Below are positions 1 through 6,827 of a stretch of DNA of 16,295 nucleotides, piece after piece. The position numbers were made by a program, and so were the translations under genes. Location: the NCBI GenBank assembly GCA_023441145.1, contig JAEZQN010000277.1:1-16295 (forward strand), read 5' to 3'. The stretch's first letter is position 1; every line of letters begins with the position of its first letter. The notes under the pieces are model-generated. The model did no database searches, was not told the origin of the DNA, and saw nothing but the letters and a program-made list of their open reading frames with translations. Source of the DNA: Bacillota bacterium. Its GTDB lineage: Bacteria; Bacillota; Clostridia; Lachnospirales; Lachnospiraceae.

Positions 1-600
1 GGTGTCAACTTCCTCATCCCAAAACTCAATACGATAAGGAACCTCATCCGTCATTGGAAATACGTCTAGAATACCACCTCTCACAGCAAATTGCCCAGGA
101 CTCTCCACCTGAATGCAACGCTCGTAGCCAAGTAATACCAGCTGCTCCGTAAGATTCTTAAGCTCATATTCCTTGGCGATTTCTATAATTAACACTCTAC
201 TTTTTAGTTGTTCTAATGGTAAGATTCTATCCATTGCCCCGTCAATAGTCATAACAATGGTGGCAGCCTCATTTTCCATGAGCTGCCTTAACACCATAAG
301 ACGTTCTCTTACAATGGCGTGGCCGTGGATGTCAGCACTATAGAAGATGATATCCTTAGCTGGGTAGAGAAATACATTTTTTTCATATAAGCGAAGGTCC
401 TCATAAATCTCCTTCGCCTTTAGCTCATTATAGGTAACAATGACCTTAAACCGACTTTCCTCTCCTAGTCCTGCTATTAAGTGGCTCTTCTGGGAATCAA
501 TACAGCCAGTCACCTGTACTGGGGTTTTATCAAGCTTTAGGTCATGGTCTAATTCTAAGTATTCGTTTAATTCCCTTAAGGGATAGAAAAATGTATTCAT
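1..600 (-). CDS. mfd: Transcription-repair coupling factor Mfd, N-terminal part (cut by window edge)
   Basis: The first 200 residues of a large DNA translocase that removes stalled RNA polymerase from damaged DNA and recruits UvrA. The visible part matches the UvrB-like N-terminal module: a degenerate nucleotide-binding loop near residues 32-40 (GCIDSQKSH), then YPAKDIIFYSADIHG and the segment ESPGQFAVRGGILDVFP, which is typical of Mfd and UvrB at this position. The helicase and RNA-polymerase-binding domains lie beyond the left edge. The ATG at 600 is supported by GGAGG five bases upstream. The gene begins 29 bp after the pth stop, the common clostridial pth-mfd order, and is probably transcribed with pth. 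Function comes from family resemblance; no defect is visible in this part. Confidence 0.93.
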   Translation of the reverse strand, partial: MNTFFYPLRELNEYLELDHDLKLDKTPVQVTGCIDSQKSHLIAGLGEESRFKVIVTYNELKAKEIYEDLRLYEKNVFLYPAKDIIFYSADIHGHAIVRERLMVLRQLMENEAATIVMTIDGAMDRILPLEQLKSRVLIIEIAKEYELKNLTEQLVLLGYERCIQVESPGQFAVRGGILDVFPMTDEVPYRIEFWDEEVDT

Positions 601-629
601 GATACCTCCAACAGCAGTGTATCCCACTG

Positions 630-1196
630 CTATGCCTTTTTATTAAACTGGTTCATGGCAACCTCTACATCCTCTGTGAGAATGAGCTTTACTGCCTGAG
701 CCACTTTCTTCCTAGTTTCGTTGATTACCTCTTGGTCCTCTTTTGAAAAATGCCCAGTAACATAGTCCGCTAGATCCCAGCCTTCAGGTTTGTCCCCAAC
801 ACCAACTTTAATTCGCTTAAAATCCTGACTTCCTAAATGGGCAATGATATTCTTCATGCCATTATGACCACCAGCACTACCTTTTTTACGAATTCTTACC
901 TGTCCAACGTCTAAACTGATGTCATCATAGATAACAATCAGCTCCTCTTCTGTTATTTTATAAAAGTCTACAAGCTGCCTTACACTTTCCCCACTTAGGT
1001 TCATATAAGTCTGAGGCATGGCAAGAAGAACCTTCTGTCCCTCAATATAGCCTGTGCCACAGATAGCCTTATGTTTGATGTAGTCCATCTTAATATTATA
1101 TTCTTCTGCAATCCGGGTAATGCAGTCAAATCCTACATTGTGTCTGGTGTGTTCATACCGAAAGCCAGGGTTACCTAATCCGACAATTATATACAT
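630..1196 (-). CDS. pth: Peptidyl-tRNA hydrolase
   Basis: Cleaves peptidyl-tRNA released from stalled ribosomes in the cytoplasm so that tRNA can be reused. The 188-residue length is normal for the family. The protein opens with MYIIVGLGNPGFRYEHTRHN, whose Asn and the His in TRHNVG are active-site residues in Pth; later signatures are MPQTYMNLSG, YDDISLDVG and KGSAGGHNGMKNI. A longer frame upstream (to 1238) exists, but the ATG at 1196 has GAGGA seven bases before it and gives the exact family N-terminus, so I chose it. A candidate promoter lies at 1306-1334, with a hairpin in the leader between. The downstream neighbour is mfd. Confidence 0.96.
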   Translation of the reverse strand: MYIIVGLGNPGFRYEHTRHNVGFDCITRIAEEYNIKMDYIKHKAICGTGYIEGQKVLLAMPQTYMNLSGESVRQLVDFYKITEEELIVIYDDISLDVGQVRIRKKGSAGGHNGMKNIIAHLGSQDFKRIKVGVGDKPEGWDLADYVTGHFSKEDQEVINETRKKVAQAVKLILTEDVEVAMNQFNKKA

Positions 1197-1236
1197 GATA
1201 GTATCCTCATTTCCATTTATGCTTATTGACATACGC

Positions 1237-1272
1237 AAACAGCGTCCACCGCATCTCTACGCTGGACTGTTT
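1237..1272 (-). other. Imperfect hairpin in the pth leader
   Basis: Bases 1237-1248 pair with 1263-1272 through ten base pairs (AAACAG plus TCCA against TGGACTGTTT) with a two-base bulge. It would lie in the 5' untranslated RNA if transcription starts near 1299. No U-run follows on the minus strand, so it is not an obvious terminator. Its role is unknown; a stability element is possible. Confidence 0.4.
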
Positions 1273-1305
1273 AAAATGGCTTTGCCACTTCCTCTGTTCA
1301 CTTGT

Positions 1306-1334
1306 ATTGTACCCTTTTTAAAGAAAAGATACAA
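1306..1334 (-). promoter_or_regulatory. Candidate sigma-A promoter for pth-mfd
   Basis: On the minus strand, TTGTAT at 1334-1329 and TACAAT at 1311-1306 are separated by 17 bases. The pair lies just past the stop of the M56 gene and about 110 bp before the pth ATG. The boxes are seen directly; activity is inferred. Confidence 0.5.
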
Positions 1335-1337
1335 TGA

Positions 1338-3410
1338 TTACCACCAATTTGTTCTATCTTTTAATTCTTCATAATTATACTTATCGTATTCCGATACTTG
1401 CTCTGTGCGAAGTTCTCCATCTAATGTACTAAGAAGAAGCTTACTATTTTTCATATAGTCTTCCAAAGGCTTTGTCCACTTCTTAAACAAGGCGTCATCA
1501 TTGATTGGATAGGAATCAAATGAAAAGGAGGATGCTTCTGTCTGTACCATGTTCCCCTTTTTATTTAGTCGGTAGATTCGGTAGCTACAACCTCCTGCAT
1601 TATTTCTGCTATCTTTTAAGAAACTCATAACAAAAGCACCTTTCTCATCCATTCCATAATAGACACTATTCCAATTAGCCCTAGCCCGATGAGCAAATTC
1701 AGTATGTAAAATCTCACCCTTTTTATCTTTTATTAAAACGAGACCACTCTCTCCATCACCTACGTTACCTGTATATACCTCTATAATTAAATTCTTAGGC
1801 CAACTAGTAGAGGAGTCCTTAGAAGAAAAGACAAGCTTATAGTACTCCTCTAGCACATTATCTCCTGCATAACTCTTTAAATCCTCATAGTCATCCAAGT
1901 CACTAGGCAATAGATACGTAATTCCATACTTATCATACTCGCTCAACAGCTTCACACAGGTAATCTCACCAAGTTTATTGCGATATACGATGCAATCTTT
2001 ATAGGTGTTGTATTCTACATTACCAATATAGCCTACAAATTTGTCATGGGTAATCTCTTCAAAGGAAAGTGTGGACATGCTCTTATTCGCCATATAAACA
2101 CAGTCCTTAGCAAATGGAATTGGTTCACTTACATCACTTAAGCTATCTTCTGTGCTATACTTACTAACAAATCGCCCATCCTCCGATATACCTGCAATCC
2201 CCATTACCTCTTCCGGCTTATATTGAGGCGCAGCTGTTGGAGTTGCTTTTGGTGTTGTAGTTGCTTTTGGAGTTATGGTCGGTTCTAGCGTTACTGAAGG
2301 CTTAGGTGTAGCAGTTGGTTTTGGAGTTATTGTAACTTTAGGGGTTGCAGTTGGTTTCATAGCTGAGACCTGTACCTCCTTGGAAGGATCCGTTCCTTCC
2401 TTACGGTTTACTGTCAGAAAGAAGATGCAGGATATCACGATCAAAATCCCTACAACACTTACCCAGAACCTAGGCTTTTTGTAGTTCATAATATTCTTTA
2501 TTCGAGCAGAAATACTATTTTCTCCAAAGAATAGAGGGCCACCAACAAAGGTTCTCTTACTATGGCTTGAAAGCTGTAATAGAGTGTGCGAATATGCCTT
2601 TTTATCGCCTAGCTCAAGACTTTTTAGAGCAGCCTCATCACAGGACATCTCCATATCCTTCTCCACAAGATGAAAGGCAAGCCAGACAAAAGGATTAAAC
2701 CAGTGAACGCAAGCAATTCCATAGGCCAAAAGCTTCACAAGGTAATCTTTTCTTCTTATATGGATATATTCATGTGCCAAGCAGATTCTTTCAGCCTCAC
2801 CCGCTAATGATGCTGGTATGTATATGATAGGTTTACAGATTCCCAAGACAAAAGGGGTAGAAATTCCACTTATCTTTACTACCTTGACATGATGATATTT
2901 ACTCTCTACTGATACTTGAGCTTTTAGTTGTCTTCTAAGGGTTAGATACCGAAAGCCACTAACTCCCAATATGAAAGCAGTAACCGTTATCCATATATAA
3001 GCTAGAATAGGAAGTACATCCGCTATGCTAGATGTGCTAGGAGATGTGTTGTTCGTTACTACTGGTTTTACCACTTTACTCTCCCTAGGCCTTTGTGATA
3101 GAGCATCTTCCTCTTCCACTACTATGGCAGAGCTAATAGTTTTCTCTTCACTAGCTGGGGTTATGAAGCTTGTACCAACTTCCCCCGCCATCTCTTCCAT
3201 AGGATTTACTTTCTGAAAGGGACTAGTGATAACACCAATCTCACTCTCTAAGGCAATGGGACATAATAAGCGAAATGCCACTACGCTCCATAATAGATAG
3301 GAATATATCTTCGGTGTTGACCGAAGAAAACCTCATAAGATACCTATGACCAGGATACAAAAGGTCGCTGTAATGCTCATAGTTAGAATCAATTCAAATA
3401 ATTTGATCAC
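1338..3410 (-). pseudogene. M56 (BlaR1/MecR1-like) membrane metalloprotease with in-frame TGA at codon 26
   Basis: A sensor protease that in intact form would span the membrane and cleave or inactivate the BlaI repressor encoded just upstream. Reading from the GTG at 3410 (AGGGGG eight bases before it), the frame starts VIKLFELILTMSITATFCIL, then meets TGA at 3335-3333 (codon 26), and continues without a shift as GFLRSTPKIYSYLLWSVVAF and RLLCPIALES, the normal M56 N-terminal pattern. Zinc site HEYIH lies near residues 213-217, with a glutamate-rich third-ligand region (EKDMEMSCDEAA) about 40 residues on. A membrane segment (FWVSVVGILIVISCIFFLTV) precedes a Thr/Pro/Lys linker and a C-terminal region of about 300 residues that I do not recognise; the penicillin-binding domain of true BlaR1 is absent. 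A GTG at 3281 with GGAG four bases upstream could restart translation but would lose the first membrane helix. Confidence 0.85.
2224..2358 (-). repeat. Thr/Pro/Lys low-complexity linker repeat inside the M56 gene
   Basis: Tandem short units such as TPKPTATPKP and TPKATTTPKATPT follow the last membrane segment and probably form an extended spacer through the cell wall, carrying the C-terminal domain outward. A similar Thr/Pro spacer occurs in the SleB hydrolase at the right end of the window. Confidence 0.75.
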
Positions 3411-3445
3411 GTCTTTACCCCCTTACGTTTATTATAACCCCTCAT

Positions 3446-3802
3446 CTATTCTTCAAAACGATCAATATATTCTCGTAGCTCCTTTGCTTCCTTTGAGGTA
3501 AGCTTTCGATTGCCAAGGAAAGCAGTTAAAAACTTAGGCAGGGAACCAAAGGTCTCCTCCACGTATAATTGACTCTGTCTTCCATAAAACTCTTCCTTCG
3601 ACACACAAGAACTTACAATGGTATTCTCATTCTGAAAGATTCCTTTATCAATTAATTTCTTAAGCATAGTATAGGTGGTAGACTTCTTCCAAATCAGCTC
3701 TTTTTCACACAGCTTCACTAAGTCTGAAGAGCAGAGTGGTTCATGTTGCCAGATTAAATCAGCAAACTTGGCTTCCACATCAGTTAATTTGTAGTCCTTC
3801 AT
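3446..3802 (-). CDS. BlaI/MecI/CopY-family winged-helix repressor
   Basis: A 118-residue DNA-binding repressor of the type controlled by M56 proteases. The N-terminal winged helix shows the family pattern LTDVEAKFADLIW, then SSDLVKL and the recognition region WKKSTTYTMLKKLIDKGIF; the C-terminal half (LTAFLGNRKLTSKEAKELRE) resembles the dimerisation helices of BlaI. The ATG at 3802 has AAGGAGG seven bases upstream, and the stop is TAG. The M56 gene begins 35 bp downstream. Two palindromes at 3819-3835 and 3851-3867 flank the predicted start of transcription, so autoregulation is likely. If the M56 partner is truly broken, the repressor may be locked on. Whether the targets are beta-lactam genes cannot be told: no beta-lactamase is present here. 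Confidence 0.93.
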   Translation of the reverse strand: MKDYKLTDVEAKFADLIWQHEPLCSSDLVKLCEKELIWKKSTTYTMLKKLIDKGIFQNENTIVSSCVSKEEFYGRQSQLYVEETFGSLPKFLTAFLGNRKLTSKEAKELREYIDRFEE

Positions 3803-3818
3803 TGCAGTCCCTCCTTCA

Positions 3819-3835
3819 GTCTATACTGTATAGAC
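3819..3835. promoter_or_regulatory. BlaI-type operator, promoter-distal copy
   Basis: GTCTATACTGTATAGAC is a perfect 17-bp palindrome with eight-base arms around one central base. It lies between the predicted transcription start (about 3843) and the blaI ribosome site, a position where a bound dimer would block elongation or initiation. Assignment to BlaI is inferred from position and from the matching second copy. Confidence 0.8.
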
Positions 3836-3849
3836 CAATTACTATTTTT

Positions 3850-3878
3850 AGTCTATATCTTATAGACCATACTGTCAA
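3850..3878 (-). promoter_or_regulatory. Promoter of blaI-M56
   Basis: On the minus strand, a perfect TTGACA (3878-3873) and TAGACT (3855-3850) are 17 bases apart. An operator dyad covers the -10 box and part of the spacer, as expected for a self-repressed promoter. Confidence 0.7.
3851..3867. promoter_or_regulatory. BlaI-type operator overlapping the promoter
   Basis: GTCTATATCTTATAGAC has seven-base arms identical to those of the dyad at 3819-3835. The centres are 32 bp apart, about three helical turns, so two dimers would sit on the same face of the DNA. It covers the -10 region of the blaI promoter. Confidence 0.8.
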
Positions 3879-3902
3879 TCCTTTTATTTATATTCTCCTA
3901 GA

Positions 3903-3952
3903 TAACTTAAGGAGGCTGTCATTCTAATTAGTCTGACAGCCTCCTTAAGTTA
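3903..3952. terminator. 19-bp perfect inverted repeat between spoIIID and blaI
   Basis: Arms 3903-3921 and 3934-3952 are perfectly complementary around a 12-base loop. It follows the spoIIID stop and precedes the blaI promoter, the expected place for a spoIIID terminator, but neither strand carries a clear U-run after the stem. The stem contains AAGGAGG and its complement. A terminator or RNA 3'-end stabiliser is the likeliest role. Confidence 0.6.
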
Positions 3953-3983
3953 CGTATATAATCCTCATAAGTTTATTCTTATA

Positions 3984-4250
3984 TTAATAAGCCTGATATT
4001 GGTTCTTATGAAGGTATTTTTCCTTGGTTGCTAAGCCACCGCGAATATGGCGCTCTGACTTATTCAGGTCTAACACAACTCTAGCCTGATCAGCTAAAGA
4101 GGGGTTAATTTGAATCAAACGCTCCGTCACATCTTTATGTACGGTGCTTTTACTAATTCCGAATTTTTTTGCTGTTTGCCTTACAGTAGCATTACATTCG
4201 ATAATATAGTTTGCGATGTCGACAGCACGTTCTTCTATGTATCCCTTCAA
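3984..4250 (-). CDS. spoIIID: Sporulation transcription factor SpoIIID
   Basis: An 88-residue DNA-binding protein that switches mother-cell gene expression after sigma-E acts and helps turn on sigma-K in endospore formers. The helix-turn-helix RQTAKKFGISKSTVHKDVTE (about residues 24-43) and the later ERHIRGGLATKEKY are hallmark SpoIIID segments; the length is normal. The start is TTG at 4250: AGGGGG sits seven bases upstream, and MKGYIEERAVDIANYI lines up with the known N-terminus of the Bacillus protein, whereas no ATG fits. A sigma-E-like promoter lies at 4281-4309, its -35 box just after the pseC stop. A stem at 4258-4295 would hide the ribosome site in longer RNA. It is the clearest evidence that the host sporulates. 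Confidence 0.97.
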   Translation of the reverse strand: MKGYIEERAVDIANYIIECNATVRQTAKKFGISKSTVHKDVTERLIQINPSLADQARVVLDLNKSERHIRGGLATKEKYLHKNQYQAY

Positions 4251-4257
4251 GAGAAAT

Positions 4258-4295
4258 CCCCCTACGATACTTGTTTTTACATTGTATGCAGGGGG
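4258..4295 (-). promoter_or_regulatory. Hairpin that would hide the spoIIID ribosome site in read-through RNA
   Basis: In minus-strand RNA, CCCCCUGCAUAC (4295-4284) pairs with GUAUCGUAGGGGG (4270-4258): twelve pairs, one of them G-U, with a single bulged C at 4266 and a 13-base loop. The 3' arm contains the spoIIID Shine-Dalgarno AGGGGG. The predicted sigma-E start near 4274 lies inside the loop, so sporulation RNA lacks the 5' arm. Pairing is seen directly; regulation is inferred. Confidence 0.65.
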
Positions 4296-4309
4296 AGGTT
4301 TTCATATGC
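4281..4309 (-). promoter_or_regulatory. Sigma-E-type sporulation promoter of spoIIID
   Basis: On the minus strand, GCATATG (4309-4303) and CATACAAT (4288-4281) are 14 bases apart. This agrees with the Bacillus sigma-E consensus (KMATATT, then CATACANT) at all but one position, with normal spacing, and spoIIID is a known sigma-E target. Confidence 0.8.
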
Positions 4310-4314
4310 TATTG

Positions 4315-5511
4315 TTACTTCCTACAATATAGAATGACTTTTTTTACTGCTGCTATGACATCCTCTACGTCCTGATCTGTCATGCTGTAGTAGAGCGGAA
4401 TAGTAAGAATCCTGTCGTATAAACGCTCCGCTTCCGGACAAAGTCCCTTTTTGTAGCCTAACTTTTGATAATAAGGATGATAATATACTGGTATGTAATG
4501 AACGTTAGGTTGTACATTCTCTGCTGCCAAGGCCTCATAAATATACTTACGTCCCACTGTCAACTTTTCCAACTCCAGCTGTAAGAGGTAAAGATGTCTA
4601 GCAGTATCAGACTCTGGTATTTCCTTCTGTAGTACAATACCATCTACGTCCTGAAACGCCTCATTGTATCTTTCGACAATCTCCTTACGTCTAGCAACAA
4701 ACGCTGGTAGCTTCTTCAACTGGCTGGAAATAAGGGCTGCCTGCATATCTGTCATACGATAGTTATTCCCCAAGCCAACTTGCTCATAATACCAACCACC
4801 TTCGCTCTTAGCTGACATAAGAGAAGGTTCTCTTGTGATGCCATGAGAGCGGTATAAACAAATCTTTTTATAGAGCTCCTCATTGTTTGTAACAATGGCT
4901 CCACCTTCCCCTCCTGTAACTGTCTTTACAGGATGAAAACTGAAGGTTGTCATATCAGCTAGATTGCCTACTGATATACCATTATAGTTTGTTCCAATAG
5001 AATGTGCCGCATCCTCTATTAAAAGAAGATTATGTTTCTTACAGATAGCACGGATTCTATCAAGCTCCACGGCTTGTCCAGTAAAATCAACTGCTACTAC
5101 TGCCTTGGTATGTTCATTGATTCGTTCTTCTATTTTATCTGGATCAATATTATAGGTTTCTGGATTGACATCTGCAAATACGGGAGTCCCACCACAATAT
5201 AGAATGCAATTGGCGGATGCTGCAAAGGTTAGAGGAGTGGTAATTACCTGGTCCCCTTCTTTGATACCAGCTGCCATACAGCATAGGTGCAAAGCTACTG
5301 TTCCATTGGCTACAGCGACTGCATACTTAGCCCCTGTTAGCTGACACAAATCCTTCTCCAAACCATCAATTCTAGGTCCTTGAGTAATGAGAGGTGCACG
5401 TAATGTTTCTACAACCGCCATAATATCCTCGTCATCAATATATTGATGACCATAGTATATTTTCTCTGACCGAACTGGTATTCCACCAAATATAGCTAAC
5501 TTTTCTCCCAT
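4315..5511 (-). CDS. pseC: UDP-4-amino-4,6-dideoxy-N-acetyl-beta-L-altrosamine transaminase
   Basis: A PLP-dependent aminotransferase that acts on the 4-keto sugar made by PseB, the second step toward pseudaminic acid. Of 398 residues, the DegT/DnrJ/EryC1 fold is evident: ITQGPRIDGLEKDL near residue 42, LLIEDAAHSIGT with the cofactor-contacting Asp167, and FHPVKTVTGGEGG with the PLP lysine at Lys196. YYHPYYQKLGY near the C-terminus is usual for PseC. The ATG at 5511 has AAGGA upstream at suitable distance. It lies 33 bp after pseB, so the two form one operon. The later genes of the pathway (PseH, PseG, PseI, PseF) are not in the window, so the product could also be a different UDP-amino sugar. 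Confidence 0.88.
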   Translation of the reverse strand: MGEKLAIFGGIPVRSEKIYYGHQYIDDEDIMAVVETLRAPLITQGPRIDGLEKDLCQLTGAKYAVAVANGTVALHLCCMAAGIKEGDQVITTPLTFAASANCILYCGGTPVFADVNPETYNIDPDKIEERINEHTKAVVAVDFTGQAVELDRIRAICKKHNLLLIEDAAHSIGTNYNGISVGNLADMTTFSFHPVKTVTGGEGGAIVTNNEELYKKICLYRSHGITREPSLMSAKSEGGWYYEQVGLGNNYRMTDMQAALISSQLKKLPAFVARRKEIVERYNEAFQDVDGIVLQKEIPESDTARHLYLLQLELEKLTVGRKYIYEALAAENVQPNVHYIPVYYHPYYQKLGYKKGLCPEAERLYDRILTIPLYYSMTDQDVEDVIAAVKKVILYCRK

Positions 5512-5544
5512 GTTCTCATATCCTTTAGTTTAATTTACTTGTTT

Positions 5545-6549
5545 TTAGTGGCACTCGATTTCAGCAAGCCTTCTTCTGATCTCTTCCACACTCATCCACT
5601 CACTGTTGTTCCCTGAGGTGTAAGAAAATCCTGGTTCTACTAGCTTACCACCTTCAGCTACCTTGTCCTTACTCCACCAATTATAATGCGGATAAACAAT
5701 ATAATGCTTCTCATATTCATAGGTATGGAAAGAGTCCTCCGCTGTAACCATGATCTCATGAAGCTTCTCTCCCTCTCGTATACCTACTTCCTTCTTTATG
5801 CACCCTGGAAGCAAAGCCTCAGCCAAATCACCAATATGGAAAGATGGTATCTTGGAAATAAAGGTTTCCCCACCATTTGATTCCGATAATGCTTTAATTA
5901 CCAGTTCTACTCCTTGTTGTAAACTAATCCAGAATCTAGTCATTCTTAAGTCAGTAATAGGAAGAGTCTTTTCCCCTTTGTCAATAATACTCTGGAAAAA
6001 TGGTATTACAGAGCCTCTACTACCCGCTACATTCCCATAACGAACAACTGAGAATCGAATATCATGAGCACCTGCATAGGAATTAGCTGCTATAAACAAC
6101 TTGTCCGACACCAGTTTGGTACCCCCATATAGATTAATTGGATTTACAGCCTTATCAGTAGATAAAGCAACCACCCTATGTACCCCAGCATCTAATGCAG
6201 CATTGATTACATTCTTTGCTCCATTAATATTAGTATTCACTGCTTCAATTGGATTGTACTCACACGCTGGCACCTGTTTTAGAGCAGCCGCATGAACGAT
6301 GTAATCTACTCCCTCACACGCTCTCCTTAAACGAGCTTCATCCCTGACATCCCCAATAAAGAAACGAAGCTTACTGCTTTTGTCAGGATATAATAAATTA
6401 AACTTATTGCCCATATTAAACTGTTTAAATTCATCTCTGGAATATATAATCACTTTGCTTGGGTTGTAATGTGTTAAAACATACTCAGTAAATGCATTTC
6501 CAAAGGAACCTGTACCACCTGTAATTAAAATCGACTTATTATTAAACAT
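5545..6549 (-). CDS. pseB: UDP-N-acetylglucosamine 4,6-dehydratase (inverting)
   Basis: An extended short-chain dehydrogenase that removes water from UDP-GlcNAc and inverts C5, the first step toward pseudaminic acid, a sugar used on flagellins and surface polymers. Of 334 residues, the Rossmann motif GGTGSFG is at 11-17, and the catalytic segment TDKAVNPINLYGGTK gives Asp132, Lys133 and Tyr141, the same residues and numbering I recall for Helicobacter FlaA1/PseB; this separates it from ordinary Tyr-Lys dehydratases. AALKQVPACEYNPIEA is also a family signature. The ATG at 6549 has GGGAGG upstream. A strong promoter at 6616-6644 gives a leader of about 60 bases. It heads the pseB-pseC unit; transcription may continue toward spoIIID. 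Confidence 0.92.
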   Translation of the reverse strand: MFNNKSILITGGTGSFGNAFTEYVLTHYNPSKVIIYSRDEFKQFNMGNKFNLLYPDKSSKLRFFIGDVRDEARLRRACEGVDYIVHAAALKQVPACEYNPIEAVNTNINGAKNVINAALDAGVHRVVALSTDKAVNPINLYGGTKLVSDKLFIAANSYAGAHDIRFSVVRYGNVAGSRGSVIPFFQSIIDKGEKTLPITDLRMTRFWISLQQGVELVIKALSESNGGETFISKIPSFHIGDLAEALLPGCIKKEVGIREGEKLHEIMVTAEDSFHTYEYEKHYIVYPHYNWWSKDKVAEGGKLVEPGFSYTSGNNSEWMSVEEIRRRLAEIECH

Positions 6550-6615
6550 ATACGCCTCCCATAATTATTAAGGAACTTTTCGACAAGATATTCGTTTATT
6601 ATGTATATATTAACC

Positions 6616-6644
6616 ATTATAACCTTTTTTCTTTATACTGTAAA
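6616..6644 (-). promoter_or_regulatory. Promoter of pseB-pseC
   Basis: On the minus strand, TTTACA (6644-6639) and a perfect TATAAT (6621-6616) are 17 bases apart. This is a sigma-A pattern; no sigma-28 flagellar pattern is seen here, although the sugar is often used on flagella. Confidence 0.8.
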
Positions 6645-6656
6645 CTGACTTACAGT
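6637..6656. promoter_or_regulatory. Inverted repeat over the pseB -35 box (candidate operator)
   Basis: ACTGTAAACTGACTTACAGT has seven-base arms (ACTGTAA/TTACAGT) around six bases and contains the -35 box, a good place for a repressor. The binding protein is unknown. Confidence 0.5.
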
Positions 6657-6767
6657 GGTCTCTAACTCAGTGATGGCTTTTTGGCTGTCTCCCTAATAAG
6701 TTATATTCTATCTTTTTTGATAGTTATTATTTCGACTATTAGTTTATAATTTCTTATATATTTAAGG
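6657..6767. other. A+T-rich spacer upstream of the pseB promoter
   Basis: Part of the gene-free stretch 6550-6827. Beyond the promoter, the inverted repeat and the terminator listed separately, I see only short weak hairpins (for example CTATC-TTTTTT-GATAG near 6709-6724) and no credible gene or known riboswitch. Confidence 0.4.
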
Positions 6768-6814
6768 CAAAAAAATAAAACGGTATGTAGAAAATTAGTC
6801 ATACAAACCGTTTT
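6768..6814 (-). terminator. Rho-independent terminator after the flavodoxin gene
   Basis: On the minus strand, AAAACGGTTTGTA (6814-6802) can pair with TACATACCGTTTT (6789-6777) through thirteen positions with one mismatch, followed by ATTTTTTT. It lies after the second (TAA) stop of the interrupted flavodoxin gene and ends the long minus-strand transcription unit. Confidence 0.85.
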
Positions 6815-6827
6815 ACTTTTATCATAA

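Noticed and set aside
6550..6827. Riboswitch upstream of pseB
   Set aside because: The A+T-rich spacer has short weak stems but no pattern I recognise as a known riboswitch, and most of it lies upstream of the promoter.
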